Assembly (NCBI GenBank): GCA_900546285.1 | Contig: URCJ01000002.1 | Coordinates: forward strand, 32,029-96,028 | DNA from: an uncultured Solobacterium sp. | GTDB lineage: Bacteria; Bacillota_I; Bacilli_A; Erysipelotrichales; Erysipelotrichaceae | Length of the DNA stretch: 64,000 bases | Reading direction: 5' to 3' | Shown: one piece after another, positions 41,602-51,669 of the stretch | Layout of the letters: each line of letters starts with the position of its first letter | Position numbering within the stretch: position 1 is the stretch's first letter | Made by a program: the position numbers and the translations under genes | Notes under the pieces: generated by a model | What the model saw: the letters and a program-made list of their open reading frames with translations, nothing else | Told to the model about the DNA's origin: nothing | Databases searched by the model: none

Positions 41602-44600
41602 CTATCTCCTTCTCAATAACATTACCCCCGTCAGCAACATTAAGATTGCTCCTGACTTAATGTAACCATTAATTCCATCACCACCTGTAGCAGGTAATTG
41701 CCTTGTAACTATTTGATTGGTAACAGTAATTGTATCGCCACTAGTAGCGATGCTAGAATTTGTTAAACCACCAGAATTAGTTGTCTTATAAGTAGTTAGA
41801 TATTCCATTCCAGCAACCACATGTACATTTGAATCAGTAATTGGCTGTCCGTTTTGATCTAACTCAAATTCGTAATAAGTTCCATTAATATCATTTAGAT
41901 TAATAAACCTATCTGTTTTAACATCATCTCCAGTATTATAAGTAATCCATACCTTTTGAATCGCTAAGTCTCCAACACTTGGATTAGGTGTAGCATATAA
42001 GCCAAAACCATAAGTTCCCGCAATCGGCTTAGTAGGATTACCTCCAGCATTTAAGAATTGTTTAGTAACTTTAATACCTTTTTGTTTGTTATAAACTTCG
42101 AGTTTAAATTCTTCAGGACTTTCAGCAATTATGAGATTATTACCGGCATTACTATAAGTAACACACTTATCTACATATGCTATTACATCTGTAGCTGTAT
42201 CATTATCTATCTTCTTATACATGATGTAATACTTTTGATTATTATTTTCATAACCTTCAGGAGCTATCGGCTCTTGAACTTCATAGATTGTATTGTATTC
42301 CAACAAATCTATCTTAAGAGTTCCATCTGTTGTTGTAGTGCCGGTTCTTTTAGCCGTCATATCATCATGAACGATTGTATTGTCATCTTGTAATATACAT
42401 TTATAAACATCAAATCCTACGTCATTCATAATATTTGTTGGTTTATCACTATCGTACTTTTCGATGGTTAATACAGGTTTTGTTGTAGTTGAAGTACTAC
42501 CACCAGCACTAGCTGTATAAGTAAATCTATTGAAATCCTTATTAGCTCCGCCGGTTTCTGAATAACCCTCCCAATATACGCGATTAGTAATATCTTTTGT
42601 CTGACCTGAATTAATCTTAACAGTTGCGGTATACTCGATCGTTACTTTCTTGCCATTTGGAATAGTAACAATCAATTTTGTGCCTGTGCTTTCATTAGAA
42701 ATAGTATAGCGTCCAACATTATTGCGATCAGCATCTTTAACCGTAATTGTTTTTGGCAACAGAATTAAATCTTTGCTCATAACATCCACCAAAGTTAATT
42801 CACTATTATCGGTTGTATTAGTTGGTAACATTTGACCCATTGGATTAGCTACAATAGCATAATTAATCTTTTTGGTATCGCCAACTCTAGTTCCATCTTT
42901 AATCAAAGTAGTAAAATCGCCTTTATTAAGCACTTTACTATTGTTGGCTGTAGCTATTTCAATACCATTCGAATCATAAAGAGTAACCCTATTATTGAAC
43001 GTTTTACTTTCACCATTCATTAAATAGAATTTATCAGTTACCTTGCAAACAACTTGTACATCGACCGCATATTTATCTTCTTCTTTTCCTGCTGTAAAAT
43101 TGCACAACTTAATCAAGGCCTCACGGCCACCATCTTTTACATAATATTGAGTTGTTCTACTTATACCGCGGTCATCATTTGCCGTGTTAGTCTTCAAAGT
43201 CCATGTTCCATCAAGGCCACTTATTTCACCTGTTGTAACAGGATTATTATTCCATATATTATTCCCATGCCACTTGATACGTATATAGGCAAGTTCCATA
43301 CCATCTGGTATTTGTTCCAAGACTTGATAATCACCGCTTAAATTACCTGCATGATTAACTTTAAACGCCCAAGACACATATAAACCGCTATTAGGTGTAC
43401 CATCAGCATTATTTAAAAGTTTTACAGGAATTCTTTGTTCAGCTAATGTATTATCAGCCCCTCGATCTATAACTTGATATGTACCATCATACTTAAACAC
43501 TTGGCCAAGTTCCTTAAGGATAATTCTTCCACCACTAATTGTATGACTAACGGGACCAGCCATCTGTTTCTGAGCATCCTCACCTTGTTTATTGCCATTC
43601 ACATCGGGTTCTATTGCATACAAACTGTTTAAATATGTCTTCGATTTTCTATACTGAGGCAACGTCTTAGGCTCGGTCTTAAGGACAATATATAAATTGT
43701 TGTTATCGCCTAGTGTAATATTTTCTTTAGCAGTTAAGAACAAATCATTATAAGTGCCTGTAGGATAAGAAGTTGTTACATTATTTCTTGGCGATTCTTC
43801 AAATAAAACTTTTTCATTAACCAGTTTTTTTGCCTCTATAAATTCACTGAAGTTTTTATAAGAACTTATATCATAGTCCCCTCTATAAACACCAACAACG
43901 GAATCATCACGAATATAAGAAGCATTATTTTCTGTTGTATTAATTACTTCTTTAATTTGATAATTCTTTCTAATCTTATTTCCGCTCACTTTAATAATCC
44001 AATACAGTTCACCATTTTCCCATGCTTTGCCAACATTTTCTCTCTTAGGATCTTCATAGTACCAAGCTGTCTTAGTAAAATTTAAATTATAATAACCAGC
44101 AAGAGTCACACTTTGATCAGCTTTTACAGGATTATTAAAATGAAATCGTATACCTTCTGAATTAGCAGCCTCACTTAATTTAAAACTATTAGTAACCGTA
44201 ATTTGAGCAACATTTTCTAGCCCATCTGGCATAGCATAATATTCAATCGTGTATGAATATTTGTTGTCTTTCCAATCAAATTTATTTAGTTGAATCTTAA
44301 AACTTGTTAAGTCATCAATATAAACCCACTTTGGATCACCTTTTTGTTCATCAGTTTTTGCATCATGCGCTGTAATCTTCATAAAACCAAGATACTTCAT
44401 ATTATTTGAACTAAAACTATCAATCAAATCAGCATTAGTAATATCCCATTGACCCCTAGTCTTATTAAGAACAACTGTATACTTGTAACTTCCCTTAAGC
44501 GCAACAAACGTATTACCTTCAGGGTAGGGGCAATCTTGTCCATCAACATAATAAACTTTTTGAGTGCTTGGAATATAAATCCTTTCCTCAGCAGATAAAA

Positions 44601-46496
44601 CTTCACCAACCGTCTTTTCTACCCATTTATAGCCATCTATTTTTTGTGTGTTATTAATGCCATGTATCATAGTGCCGTTCGAATCCCAAGCAGCATTGTC
44701 TGAAGACACTGAAAATCTGTTTATTACATTCAGTTCATTCGCCATCTTCTCTGCAAAAATATTTGGATTAACCTTTACCTTATAAGTGATTTTATAAGAA
44801 GCTCCCACTGTCATATCAAAATGATGGCCATCTGCGCCTTTAATTTCAAACTTTTTATTAGTACCACCATTATCAAAAGAAACTGTATAATCTTCGTTTT
44901 TTGTTAGTACTTGATAATTAGGATTTGATTTTATCTTCTTCTCTACTTTAATAGAATCTTCAAGATATCTAAAATTGTTGAGGAATTCATCACCATCATC
45001 ATTCAAATGCACATCTTGATGCTTTAAAAAATCATGAAAAACAACATTCTTCAAAGGATAATTAGTACCATCTAATACCTCAAATTCTAAAGTATAATTA
45101 ATAACACCATTTTCTATATCATAGGCACCAGTTTTACTCATGTTTTTATTTAGCCTTGGTGTAAAAGTTTTCTCAACTAAGCCCTTATCATAATATTCAT
45201 CCGTACCAACAACAGTTTTCTTTGTATACAAGTTAGCTGTATTCTTTAAAGCCTGATTATTCTGTGTATCAAAAGTATTATTTGTATCCTTCAACTCAAC
45301 AAAATAAGTAAGCACACGACTCTCATTTGGTGCCATTTCACCAATAGTCCAAACAATACAACCAGGTTGACTTAAAGTACCATCTCCTATAGGCTGAGGA
45401 ACCTTATCGCTGCCACTTGGTTCATTTGCTAAGTACAATTTACCGTTAACAGCTGAAGAATTACTAGAATTTATAGTCTCATATGGTCTATTTCCACTCT
45501 CGCTATTCTCAAGAGTATTTATCCTGGATATATCAACATACTTTTCGACTATTTTTTTATCACCAGACAACTTATCCACAACATAAACATTCTTGCTTCC
45601 ATATTCACCTGCAGTCACAGTTACTTTGTACTTAATATAATCGCTAGCAATATCTCTTTCGAAGTCTTTAGAAACATTAACATTTCCATATCTTTCGATA
45701 TAATCAGGACCATAATTCAATTCAATAGTACTGCTATCAGGCTTTGTAAAGTTGATAGTACCATTTGTTTTATCTAACTGGCTCAAGTCAACCTTAGCTT
45801 CTGCATTGAAATCACCATTAAGTGTGTCTGTTGAAGTTGCATCTTTTAAATAATCGTCAGTATATTTTATACGAATTGTTTTGCCACCATTTTCAAAGCT
45901 AATAGTTCCAATCTGTTCATTGTGTTCATTGGTTATTTCTCTTTCTGTAGTTTCAGAAATCTTAAAACCCATATTTGGAAGATTGTATACAAAAGAACCA
46001 CCATAAGAATCTCTTAAATCAGCTTTACGAACATCTTTAAATTCAACCCTAATCTTAAAACTTGTATTATCAGGTCTTTCACCATCAGCTAATGGGAACT
46101 CTTTTTCAACACCACCGACACTACATGTTAAATTAACGCTCTTGATTTTAGTATTATCACCACTTAAGACAAATGGACTTGTAACCGCAGTTGTTTCTCC
46201 CTCTGCCAACAACACAGGCTCATCTTCACTCACAACTAAAACATCATCCTCACCAGAAGATTCATCATTAGTATTGTTTATAACAGGCTCTAAGGCGGGA
46301 TCGTTAGATTCCTCTACCCCCCCCGTTCGTTTATGTTCTCAACAGTAGTAGGACCATTATTGTCATTTGTATCATCATCCTTCTTTTCTAGCGTAAATGC
46401 AGGAAGAATCAAAATAGATAAAGTAACACAAATCACAATAAAAGATAAGAACTTATTTATCTTCTTCCTCTTTAACTTGTCACTCCTACTTAGCAT
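41602..46496 (-). CDS. Giant LPxTG pilus adhesin, frame interrupted at a poly-G tract
   Basis: Reading starts at the ATG at 46496 (AGGGG upstream) with a signal peptide, KKINKFLSFIVICVTLSILI, but reaches a stop after 60 residues, right behind eight Gs (46317-46324, C on the plus strand). With nine Gs the frame continues VEESNDPALEP into the 1543-residue open frame below, giving 1631 residues. That part has adhesin-like repeats, late Cna-B domains (LTIEKYDSDKP; IKVTKQFLNAGG) and ends RQLPATGGDG, a membrane helix and LRRR. It is the likely pilus tip. The interruption may be phase variation or a read error. Confidence 0.85.
46317..46324. repeat. Poly-G (plus-strand C8) tract at the frame break of the adhesin
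   Basis: Eight consecutive Cs on the plus strand, the longest G/C homopolymer I noticed in the window, placed 57 codons into the adhesin gene exactly at the frame break. Confidence 0.95.
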
Positions 46497-46498
46497 AT

Positions 46499-47149
46499 TT
46501 ATCCCCTAATACTCCCAAACTTATTCAAAGGCCATATTCTAAACACAACCTTACTCTCAATTTGTTCCTCAGATATGTCCCCAATAACACTAGCTCTAGA
46601 ATCTAGAGAAGTATCTCTATTATCACCCATAATAAAGTAATGAGCTTCCTTTACTTGATGAGGAAGTTCAATATCACAATTGCCCAAAGACAATTCTTTT
46701 ATATAAGATTCATCTAACACTTGACCATCAACGGTAACAACCCCATCATTACTGATATCAACCCATTGACCACTAGTAGCTATTACCCTTTTAATCAAAA
46801 GCTTATTACCCTGATAAAAAGCCACCACATCGCCAGTTTCTAACTTCTCATTCTTAACAGACAAAACAAGATCACCTGGCTCTAGTGTAGGAGACATAGA
46901 AGAACCATATATTTGTAAAACAGGCATCCAAAGAGTAGTCAACAAAACTGAAAGTGCAGCCACCACACACAACACACCAACCGTCTTAAACAAAGCACTC
47001 TGATAAAGTTTCCTTGTTCTCAACCTTTTCTTTTCATTATTCACTTCACTAAAAGTAGGACCATCAACACTAAGATCTGATTTCTTCATTTCATAAATCA
47101 AATCAATCAACTCTCCCCTACTTAAATGCCTTAAATCCTTCTTATCCAT
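46499..47149 (-). CDS. lepB: Signal peptidase I of the pilus operon
   Basis: This 216-residue protein has a cytoplasmic N-terminal extension of about 55 residues, a membrane helix, then the S26 protease motifs: GSSMSPTL with the catalytic Ser, LLIKRVIA with the Lys, and IMGDNRDTSLDSR. Signal peptidases encoded in pilus operons process, or chaperone, the pilins. It is the first gene of the operon. No Shine-Dalgarno is visible, because a hairpin and T-run lie directly before the ATG. The giant adhesin starts 2 bp after its stop. Confidence 0.93.
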   Translation of the reverse strand: MDKKDLRHLSRGELIDLIYEMKKSDLSVDGPTFSEVNNEKKRLRTRKLYQSALFKTVGVLCVVAALSVLLTTLWMPVLQIYGSSMSPTLEPGDLVLSVKNEKLETGDVVAFYQGNKLLIKRVIATSGQWVDISNDGVVTVDGQVLDESYIKELSLGNCDIELPHQVKEAHYFIMGDNRDTSLDSRASVIGDISEEQIESKVVFRIWPLNKFGSIRG

Positions 47150-47156
47150 AATATAA

Positions 47157-47215
47157 AAAAATGTAAACGCTTACCGTCTACATTCCATTCTAATCATTTA
47201 ATTCACAAGTGTCAA
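47157..47215 (-). promoter_or_regulatory. Pilus operon promoter with cre-like site / hairpin in the leader
   Basis: On the minus strand TTGACA (47210-47215), a 17-nt spacer and TAGAAT (47187-47192) form a near-perfect promoter, starting about 47180. Immediately downstream, 47162-47175 is a cre-like site (TGTAAACGCTTACC on the plus strand). The same bases form an 8-bp hairpin (TGTAGACG / CGTTTACA) followed by seven Ts, so it could be a CcpA roadblock, an attenuator, or both. Confidence 0.7.
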
Positions 47216-47983
47216 TTAAAGAAAACGTTCAATCACACCAACCATAAAATCATGATCACAATCCAAGTCAGAAACATATTCTACGCTTGCTTTTACATTA
47301 TTACTTGCATTAGAAGGACAAGCACTATGATAACCCCTATTAAACATTGACAAATCATTCTCATTATCACCTATTGCTAGTATTTCATCCTTTGAAACAT
47401 TAAGTAAATTAGACACCACATCAATTGCCCTTCCCTTAGAAGTATCCTTGTGATGACACTCAATAAACCTAGGAGTAGAATACTCAAAAACCATATTCTT
47501 GGTATTAGTTTTAATAAAGTCTTCTATCCCCTTCAAAGTATTAGGATCTTCTTCCATGAAGCAAACCTTATAAACTCCCTCTTTCTTTAAAAGATCATTC
47601 AATTCATCCTTACTCAAAACAACAGGCTTCACAAAAGTTGAAAGATTAGGAGTACTAGTTATATAAAAATTTGACTCCGTAAAAACCCTAGGAACTAAAT
47701 CATGACTATAAGCATAATCCAACAAAGCTAGTGCCTCATCCTTATCAGTAAAACAATTATAAACAACCTTATTATCAATCTTGATATAAGACCCATTACC
47801 ACAAACCATATTAGACAAATCCACAAAAGACTTAAGGCTATCCACATTATAAGGAAGTCTACCAGTATTAATAATAAAACGTGTGCCATCTAAATTCTTT
47901 ATAAACTCCACTGTCTTTTCATCAACACTTTTAACACTATTTAATAAAGTACCATCTAAATCAGAAAAAATTAACTTAAGCAT
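47216..47983 (-). CDS. HAD superfamily Cof-type phosphatase
   Basis: This 255-residue protein has HAD motif I FSDLDGTLLNS with the nucleophile Asp, motif II INTGR, the motif III Lys region, and motif IV LAIGDNENDLSMF. A Cof-type C2 cap lies in the middle. Enzymes of this group dephosphorylate sugar phosphates, pyridoxal phosphate or flavin precursors; the substrate cannot be assigned. It overlaps the histidine phosphatase upstream by 8 bp. The pilus promoter begins right at its stop codon. Confidence 0.92.
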   Translation of the reverse strand: MLKLIFSDLDGTLLNSVKSVDEKTVEFIKNLDGTRFIINTGRLPYNVDSLKSFVDLSNMVCGNGSYIKIDNKVVYNCFTDKDEALALLDYAYSHDLVPRVFTESNFYITSTPNLSTFVKPVVLSKDELNDLLKKEGVYKVCFMEEDPNTLKGIEDFIKTNTKNMVFEYSTPRFIECHHKDTSKGRAIDVVSNLLNVSKDEILAIGDNENDLSMFNRGYHSACPSNASNNVKASVEYVSDLDCDHDFMVGVIERFL

Positions 47984-48527
47984 TAGGATTCACCATCTCT
48001 ATAAATTTAAACTTATTGCCATCATATTCATACACACAAATACCACAATTAGGAACCTTAAAAGAAGCATCATAACCTACTATTTTGTAATAAAAACACC
48101 TACTCGCAACCGCATGAGAAACAGCCATCACATTACCAGTGCTCTCTTCCATTATCTTAGACAAAGCACTATAAACTCTATCTTCTACCATTTCCCTATT
48201 CTCACCACCAATAGAAGTAAAATCATCATGATATTCTAGGCACTTATGATAATCACCACCATCCAAAGAACCAAAATACATTTCAATAAGACCATCAACA
48301 CACTTACCATCTTTTCCCGTAATTAACTTACAAGTAGCCTTAGCTCTACCAAGTGGTGAACAATAAACATCAGTATACTCAATCTTATTCTTAACAAAAT
48401 ATTCTCTAGCATTTAAAGCTTGCTTAACACCCAATTCAGTCAAAGGACTATCACATCTTCCTTGCGCTAAACCCTTAATATTAAATTCCGTCTGACCATG
48501 ACGACACAAATACAATCTCTTTACCAT
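47976..48527 (-). CDS. Histidine phosphatase family protein (phosphoglycerate mutase-like)
   Basis: The start is the ATG at 48527, giving 183 residues; an upstream TTG is less likely. YLCRHGQTEFN is the RHG motif with the catalytic His, SPLGRAKATCKLI the Arg block, and MAVSHAVASRCF the second His. Small members are sugar-phosphate or alpha-ribazole phosphatases. TATAAT (48534-48539) ends 6 nt before the ATG with no Shine-Dalgarno, indicating a leaderless mRNA. It is followed by, and overlaps, the HAD phosphatase. Confidence 0.9.
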   Translation of the reverse strand: MVKRLYLCRHGQTEFNIKGLAQGRCDSPLTELGVKQALNAREYFVKNKIEYTDVYCSPLGRAKATCKLITGKDGKCVDGLIEMYFGSLDGGDYHKCLEYHDDFTSIGGENREMVEDRVYSALSKIMEESTGNVMAVSHAVASRCFYYKIVGYDASFKVPNCGICVYEYDGNKFKFIEMVNPNA

Positions 48528-48548
48528 GGTGCTATTATAACTCAATTA

Positions 48549-49475
48549 TTAGCTTTTTCTAACTGAAGGCGAATCATAAGATAAAGGTAAAAAGATATAA
48601 CCCTGTTGCCTTAATATATCTATCATCTCGCCTAAACAAAGGGCAGTATTTTTACTATAATCATGCATCAAAACAGTCATCACACTATACTTACTAGAAC
48701 TATCAACCACATTATGCAAAAACTCATCAGGACTCAAATTAGCCTCACCATCACCGGTAGTAAGCGTCCAATCAATATAACCATAGCCCATATCAACAAG
48801 TTTATTAACTAAACTTGTTTTATTCAAACCAGAATAAGTAGCCTGAGGGGAACCACCAGGAAAACGCATCACATTCATCTTAACCCCCAACAAGTTATAG
48901 ATAAAATCATCATTCTCCTTTATATCCTCTATAAAAGCATCCTCGCTTCTATAAATGCCATTCTTAATTTTGTGACTTGCTGTATGATTAGCCAAAGTAT
49001 GACCATCATCCCTAATTCTCTTATATAAATCATCAAGATTATCTTTCTTAAGCACAAAGAAAGTACCCAAAACATTCTTTTCTTTAAGCACATCTAGAAA
49101 CAAAGGAGTAGTCTTGCTATATGGACCATCATCAAAAGTTAAGTAACAAACCTTAAAGTTTGCACCATTTCTAGCTCTTTCATCAGCTTCTTTTGCTAAC
49201 TTAAAATAAGATTCCTTTACCTCTTTTAAAGAAACATCTACATCCTCAACCTCTTTATACATTACACTTAAATGATCTAATTCACTTTGATTATTAGCTT
49301 TAATGTTATTAAAAGTATCAATATCATTCTTAAGTTGTTCATTAATATTAGCTAACTTGATCGTATTCACATAATAATAAACTAAAGTCATACATGAAAA
49401 AACACATAAGAAAATAAGTATTAAACTTGTTAATAACCAAGTAGATCTTCTAACTCTTCCTTGCGACTTAGCCAT
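48549..49475 (-). CDS. Membrane-anchored polysaccharide deacetylase
   Basis: In this 308-residue protein one membrane helix (about 12-34) and a coiled coil precede a NodB domain: YLTFDDGPYSK with the metal Asp, LANHTASH with the two His, and MRFPGGSPQ. VLMHDYS near the end is the last motif. It should remove N-acetyl groups from peptidoglycan at the cell surface, which gives lysozyme resistance in relatives. Its start overlaps the preceding coiled-coil gene by 46 bp in another frame. Confidence 0.92.
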   Translation of the reverse strand: MAKSQGRVRRSTWLLTSLILIFLCVFSCMTLVYYYVNTIKLANINEQLKNDIDTFNNIKANNQSELDHLSVMYKEVEDVDVSLKEVKESYFKLAKEADERARNGANFKVCYLTFDDGPYSKTTPLFLDVLKEKNVLGTFFVLKKDNLDDLYKRIRDDGHTLANHTASHKIKNGIYRSEDAFIEDIKENDDFIYNLLGVKMNVMRFPGGSPQATYSGLNKTSLVNKLVDMGYGYIDWTLTTGDGEANLSPDEFLHNVVDSSSKYSVMTVLMHDYSKNTALCLGEMIDILRQQGYIFLPLSYDSPSVRKS

Positions 49476-49708
49476 TTCTCATACTCCCTAATACTATCTT
49501 CCTTAACATTTCTTAAATCACTAATATCCTTAGTCAACTTGTTTATATCATTATTCATATTATCGACATCATCTTGGATACCTTTTACCTCTTCTTTTAA
49601 TTGACTATGGATATTCTCTTCCAATAAAAAACGATGACGCATGTAAAAAGTAAACGTCACCGTAACAATCAATATAACAATTTCCAAAGCTATCAAGAAC
49701 TTCTTCAT
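49430..49708 (-). CDS. Small membrane-anchored coiled-coil protein
   Basis: This 92-residue protein has an N-terminal membrane helix (KKFLIALEIVILIVTVTFTF) followed by a heptad-like coiled coil (VDNMNNDINKLTKDISDLRN). It is sandwiched between smpB (4-bp overlap) and the deacetylase gene (46-bp overlap), so coupled translation is likely. The neighbouring deacetylase also has a membrane helix plus coiled coil, so the two may associate. I do not recognise a family; it recalls small division-type coiled coils. Confidence 0.7.
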   Translation of the reverse strand: MKKFLIALEIVILIVTVTFTFYMRHRFLLEENIHSQLKEEVKGIQDDVDNMNNDINKLTKDISDLRNVKEDSIREYEKWLSRKEELEDLLGY

Positions 49709-50151
49709 CTTCTCATAGCCTTCAAAGCTTCCCTTTTCATTGACTTAAGTTTATCATCTTCTCGCTTATCATAAAGCGTTTTGCCCCTACAAAGTGCAAT
49801 CTCAAGCTTAGCCCTACCATCCTTTAGATAAAGCCTTAAAGGAATAACTGTCAAACCTTGTAACTTAGTCTTAGTATAAAGCTTAGTAATCTCATACTTA
49901 TGAAGCAATAATTTTCTATCCCTAGTCTCATCATGATTAAAACGATTGCCATGATCATACTGAGCAATATTCATTCCCTTAATATAAGCCTCACCCTTTG
50001 AAAAAGAAACATAAGACTCCTTAAGCTGAACCTTGCCCTTACGAATAGACTTAATCTCCGTACCTAGCAAACTTAATCCAGCCTCATACTTATCCAATAT
50101 TTCATAATCATGGAAAGCCTTCTTATTTACACTAACTTCTTTAATACCCAT
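49705..50151 (-). CDS. smpB: SsrA-binding protein
   Basis: This 148-residue protein has KKAFHDYEILDKYEAGLSLLGTEIKS, abbreviated here by its invariant GTEIKS, then SYVSFSKGEAYIKGMNI and the basic tail KREALKAMRR. SmpB brings tmRNA to stalled ribosomes for trans-translation. It follows secG, as in many Bacillota, but the usual rnr (RNase R) gene between them is absent. A secG terminator lies just upstream. Confidence 0.97.
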   Translation of the reverse strand: MGIKEVSVNKKAFHDYEILDKYEAGLSLLGTEIKSIRKGKVQLKESYVSFSKGEAYIKGMNIAQYDHGNRFNHDETRDRKLLLHKYEITKLYTKTKLQGLTVIPLRLYLKDGRAKLEIALCRGKTLYDKREDDKLKSMKREALKAMRR

Positions 50152-50184
50152 AATAAAAAAATAAAAGGGTCCTTTATTACCCTT
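50152..50184 (-). terminator. Partial terminator after secG
   Basis: AAGGGT / ACCCTT stem (50165-50184) overlapping the secG stop, followed by a T-rich run that ends at the smpB ATG. Confidence 0.6.
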
Positions 50185-50401
50185 CTACAACTCTAATGAT
50201 AATCACTAACACAAAGAATAGAATTCCAAGTGCCATAGTAACATTTGATATTACTTTCTCAGGGCCTCTCTCCTTAACATTTTGGAAAAGTCCTAAATCA
50301 CCTGATCCTGTAAAAGCACTCAAGCCATCAGACTTACCACTCTGTAATAAAGAAATAATAATAAGTAATATTGAAATAACTAATAAAATAATTCTTAACA
50401 T
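50177..50401 (-). CDS. secG: Preprotein translocase subunit SecG
   Basis: This 74-residue protein has two membrane helices around the conserved loop LLQSGKSDGLSAFTGSGD; the second helix is LGILFFVLVIIIRV. It joins SecY and SecE to stimulate protein export. Its typical small size and position before smpB support the call. Confidence 0.95.
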   Translation of the reverse strand: MLRIILLVISILLIIISLLQSGKSDGLSAFTGSGDLGLFQNVKERGPEKVISNVTMALGILFFVLVIIIRVVEG

Positions 50402-50473
50402 AATTCACCTCTTCAAAGCGCGACAATATTCTACTACAAATAAAACATTGTGTCTATTGTTTACTCGCATTCC

Positions 50474-50761
50474 TCATTGAAATCTATTTAAACCTGCTTC
50501 ATTTCTAAACGTGTCGAATTGCACACGGTTAAAATTTGTATTATTTAAAACTTCCTTCAACCCTATAAATTCAAGTGTATTTCTATTTCTCATCCAATTT
50601 TGAATGACAAATCTTGGATCATCTGTGTTTTTATATCTTGCTATGTCTGTCAAACTTATATAGTCATTCTTAAAATCTTCGGTATAAACTTGAATATCAA
50701 ACCCATTAGCAGAAATTTTTTCATTTTTAATTTTTGACAAACCTTTGCCCTCCTTTAACAT
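50474..50761 (-). pseudogene. Truncated KilA-N domain gene
   Basis: The 95 residues carry most of a KilA-N DNA-binding domain (DYISLTDIARYKNTDDPRF, then IQNWMRNRNTLEFIGLKE), but the frame stops inside the conserved NEAGLNxF motif, where family members run on to about 270 residues. KilA-N proteins are phage or plasmid associated. The fragment is probably a remnant; the strand and position between secG and the DUF951 gene suggest an old insertion. A truncated product could still bind DNA, but that is unlikely. Confidence 0.75.
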
Positions 50762-51011
50762 AATCTACTGTTTGCAATATCAATTATTAATAGTAGATAC
50801 TCTAAGCAGCACGCTAATTATTTACTTTTTGAGTTTTAAACTTTGGTAGAAGTATTAAACTACTTCCATTAAAATTACTTTTTTCTCTGCTACCATTATA
50901 ACATGAGACCAATAGCTTGCTCTGTTGCCTTTGGCTATTAAAGCTATTAAAAACGCAAAAATACACAAGTTAATTAGTTCTTGTCTATAACCCTAATTAA
51001 TTGTGTATTTT
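50762..51011 (-). terminator. Intergenic DNA with a long terminator hairpin after the DUF951 gene
   Basis: A 19-bp stem with one bulge (50958-50977 paired with 50993-51011) followed by Ts on the minus strand terminates the dtd-DUF951 genes. The rest (50762-50957) holds only short inverted repeats, ATCTACT/AGTAGAT and AATAGCTT/AAGCTATT, and no gene. Confidence 0.75.
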
Positions 51012-51014
51012 CAT

Positions 51015-51224
51015 TTAATTATTGGATTCTACGCCTGCCTTATGCACTAGCTTCTTGCACTTTCTTTCAAACTCACGACGCTCCATCATAATAACATTAC
51101 CACACCCTTGACACTTAATCTTAATATCAGTGCCCACTCTAACTATCTCCCAATAACTAGACTTCTTACAAGGATGATCCTTCTTCATCTGAACAATATC
51201 ACCTAATGCATACTCACTTATCAT
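51015..51224 (-). CDS. DUF951 family protein
   Basis: This 69-residue protein has an N-terminal SH3-like strand (YALGDIVQMKKDHPC), then EIVRVGTDIKIKCQGCGNVIMMER, which contains two of the conserved cysteines. It is a widespread small Bacillota protein of unknown function, perhaps nucleic-acid binding, normally ending near 65 residues. It overlaps dtd by 4 bp (ATGA), so the two are coupled. Confidence 0.92.
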   Translation of the reverse strand: MISEYALGDIVQMKKDHPCKKSSYWEIVRVGTDIKIKCQGCGNVIMMERREFERKCKKLVHKAGVESNN

Positions 51225-51667
51225 AACATTTCCTTTGAATCCATAATAATTGTAATAGGACCATCATTCAACAATTTAATCTTCATATCAGCACCAAAGA
51301 TACCCTTTTCAACTTTATAATCCTGAGCCAATACTTCATTAAAATAATCATACATCTTAGTAGCCTCATCACCCCTCATTGCGTTACAGAAAGAAGGACG
51401 ATTACCCTTGCTGCAATCAGCATACAAAGTAAACTGTGAAATAGAAAGAATATCACCACCTACATCCTTAAGCGCAAGATTCATCTTCCCATCCTCATCA
51501 TCAAACACCCTAAGCTTCTTAAGCTTATTAGCCATCTTGTCAACAATTCCCCTTGTATCACCATCACAAAAACCAACAAGCACCATAAAACCCAAACCAA
51601 TAGCACCTGTTACCTCACCATCAACTGTACAACTTGCTTCACTAACTCTTTGAACAACTAAACGCAT
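51221..51667 (-). CDS. dtd: D-aminoacyl-tRNA deacylase
   Basis: This 148-residue protein has MRLVVQRVSEASCTVDGE at the start, the ISQFTLYADCSKGNRPSF signature and a Gly-Pro pair near the end (LNDGPITI) that forms the chiral gate. It removes D-amino acids from mischarged tRNA. The length is standard. It lies between the GtrA gene (2-bp gap) and the DUF951 gene. Confidence 0.97.
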   Translation of the reverse strand: MRLVVQRVSEASCTVDGEVTGAIGLGFMVLVGFCDGDTRGIVDKMANKLKKLRVFDDEDGKMNLALKDVGGDILSISQFTLYADCSKGNRPSFCNAMRGDEATKMYDYFNEVLAQDYKVEKGIFGADMKIKLLNDGPITIIMDSKEML

Positions 51668-51669
51668 AA

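Noticed and set aside
42058..43341. Several plus-strand ORFs of 60-110 codons opposite the adhesin gene
   Set aside because: They are shadows of a long real frame, rich in Ile, Cys and Phe, with no ribosome sites.
44677..44687. tRNA T-loop-like GTTCGAATCCC
   Set aside because: It is inside the adhesin coding frame and no cloverleaf arms surround it. I see no tRNA or rRNA gene in the window.
41602..46233. The 1543-residue frame as a complete gene starting at its own ATG
   Set aside because: It lacks a signal peptide and ribosome site, while the signal peptide lies just upstream in another frame across the G8 tract.
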